Assembly (NCBI RefSeq): GCF_014174355.1
Contig: NZ_JABEQF010000002.1
Coordinates: 124,001-188,000 of the forward strand
Source of the DNA: Gluconacetobacter azotocaptans
GTDB lineage: Bacteria; Pseudomonadota; Alphaproteobacteria; Acetobacterales; Acetobacteraceae
Direction of reading: 5' to 3'
Length of the DNA: 64,000 bases
Under the pieces are notes generated by a model. It had not been told where the DNA came from. It ran no database searches and saw only the letters and a program-made list of their open reading frames with translations. This document shows positions 62,813-64,000 of the stretch, piece after piece; the stretch's first letter is position 1; each line of letters begins with the position of its first letter. The position numbers and the translations under genes were made by a program.

Positions 62813-64000
62813 CGAGGGCGCTGGCCGGAACCGGAATCGGATTGCTGCTGCTGGGTGCGTCACCGCTGGCGCTGTCGCCCGGCGCCCGTGCCCAGGTTGC
62901 GGGCCCGGTCGCCGATCAGGCGGGCGCCGCGCCGAACCCGAATACCGGGCTGGTCGCGATCCTGGTCGAACGGGCGCGCTATTGGTACGATCACGGCCAG
63001 ATGGACCACGCACAGCAGGCGCTGGCGCAGGCGCGGCAGATCGCGCCGGGCGATACGCGGGTCCTGGCGCTGTCGGGCGAATGGGCGTTGCATGCTGGCG
63101 ACCTGGAGGGTGCGCGCAAGGTGGCGCGGTCTCTGACCGCCATCGCGCCCACGGCGCCCGAGACCCTGCGGCTGAACCAGGTGCTGCAGGTGCAGTCCGT
63201 GCCGGATGCCAGCATCGCGCAGGTTCGCCAACTGGCGCGGGAGGGCCATACGGGCGCCGCCGCCGCCGGATACCGCAAGTTGTTTCCCGATGGGCCGCCG
63301 TCGCAATACGCGGTGGAATATTACGAAACCCTGGCCGGTGCGATAGGCTATCGCGAGGAGGGACGCGCGGGGCTGAAGAAACTGGTCCAGGCCGATCGCA
63401 ACAACATGGCCGCGCAGATCGCCTATGCCCAGGTACTGACCTGGCGTGCGCAGACCCGGGCGGACGGCCTTGCGCGCCTGCAGCAGATGGCGGCGCTGCC
63501 GGACCTGCGTCCCCAGGACCGTGACGCGATCCGCCAGGCCTGGCGCGCCGCGCTGAACTGGTTGCAAGAAGCACCGGAAAGCGTACCGTATTTCGACGCC
63601 TGGCTGGCCTTGAACCCGGGCGATACCGATGTCCAGACCCTGCGGACCAAGGCGCAGGGGGCGCTGTCCGAACAGGCGGTTCTGGAGCGCACGCAGGGCT
63701 ATCAGGCACTGGATGCCGGCGATATCGAAGGGGCCGGGGCGCATTTTGCCGCCGCGCTGACCCATGCGCCCAATGACGGCATTTCGCTGGGCGGGCTGGG
63801 GCTGGTCCGCGTGCGGCAGGGCCGGACGCAGGAGGCGCGCGACCTTCTGGAAAGGGCCGTGCAGGCCGACCCCGAGAACGCGTCCCAGTGGCGCACGGCC
63901 CTGAACGGGGCGAAGGTTGCGCAGGCGTATTCCCAGGTCCGAACCTTGCAGGAGCGGGGGCATCTGGACGAGGCGCTGCGTCTGGCCGACGAGATGCTGG
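62809..64000 (+). CDS. bcsC: Cellulose synthase subunit C (5' part, runs off the window)
   Basis: Periplasmic TPR scaffold and outer-membrane export channel for cellulose; 397 residues are visible and the barrel end is outside the window. It starts at GTG, overlapping the bcsAB stop (GTGA). A signal peptide (IGLLLLGASPLALS, cleavage near ARAQV) is followed by TPR repeats with typical ARQIAPGDTRVLALSGEWAL and LTHAPNDGISLGGLGLVRVR. It would link the inner-membrane synthase to the outer membrane. Confidence 0.93.
   Translation, partial: MTRALAGTGIGLLLLGASPLALSPGARAQVAGPVADQAGAAPNPNTGLVAILVERARYWYDHGQMDHAQQALAQARQIAPGDTRVLALSGEWALHAGDLEGARKVARSLTAIAPTAPETLRLNQVLQVQSVPDASIAQVRQLAREGHTGAAAAGYRKLFPDGPPSQYAVEYYETLAGAIGYREEGRAGLKKLVQADRNNMAAQIAYAQVLTWRAQTRADGLARLQQMAALPDLRPQDRDAIRQAWRAALNWLQEAPESVPYFDAWLALNPGDTDVQTLRTKAQGALSEQAVLERTQGYQALDAGDIEGAGAHFAAALTHAPNDGISLGGLGLVRVRQGRTQEARDLLERAVQADPENASQWRTALNGAKVAQAYSQVRTLQERGHLDEALRLADEML

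Overview
The window is high-GC proteobacterial chromosome that fits an acetic acid bacterium of the Gluconacetobacter/Komagataeibacter group. The strongest pointer is the cellulose locus at the right edge: a secreted GH8 endoglucanase, a CcpAx/BcsH-like protein, a BcsQ ATPase, cellulose synthase A and B fused in one polypeptide, and the start of BcsC. No rRNA, tRNA, CRISPR array, intact insertion sequence or prophage was seen. The genus is inferred from gene content and was not checked by any search.

Layout. 0.1-2.5 kb: a large catalase (KatE type) and a small KGG-type stress protein. 3.1-5.4 kb: a TonB-dependent siderophore receptor. 5.7-13.8 kb: one leftward operon for a CzcA-type heavy-metal RND pump (lipoprotein, outer-membrane factor, adaptor, pump) ending with its response regulator and sensor kinase. 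14-20 kb: a run of small stress and envelope genes (DUF3175, DUF2934-DJ-1, HWE kinase, UrcA-like, extensin-like, DUF2171, SDR, CBS pair). 20.3-34.9 kb: a 13-gene leftward nuo operon (nuoA, B, CD, E-N) for respiratory complex I, with a fused nuoCD and an N7-type cluster in NuoG as in E. coli. 35-39.8 kb: host-attachment-like protein, CBS-BON protein, BKACE enzyme, GNAT, MarR-EmrB pair and a cold-shock protein. 40-53.5 kb: a two-winged ectoine/hydroxyectoine catabolic island. 53.6-55.1 kb: a ferric-siderophore reductase and its PadR regulator (YqjH/YqjI type). 55.3-64 kb: the bcs cellulose operon, cut off inside bcsC.

How the parts work together. In the ectoine island the left wing would take the substrate across the outer membrane (TonB receptor) and inner membrane (EhuABCD), then open and deacetylate it (EutD, EutE). 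The right wing, divergent from the other side of an AsnC/Lrp regulator, would turn diaminobutyrate into aspartate (DoeD, DoeC) and process the hydroxy form (EutB, EutC). No EutA and no EnuR-type regulator are visible, and an outer-membrane receptor is an unusual addition. Complex I, ferric reduction, catalase and metal efflux fit an aerobic, iron-dependent, metal-exposed life style.

Regulatory DNA that stands out: an AT-rich palindrome between the AsnC and receptor genes, overlapping palindromes before the PadR gene, a MarR operator candidate, a 32-bp perfect palindrome after the DUF2171 gene, and a terminator-like hairpin followed by a UUCG hairpin just ahead of the cellulose endoglucanase.
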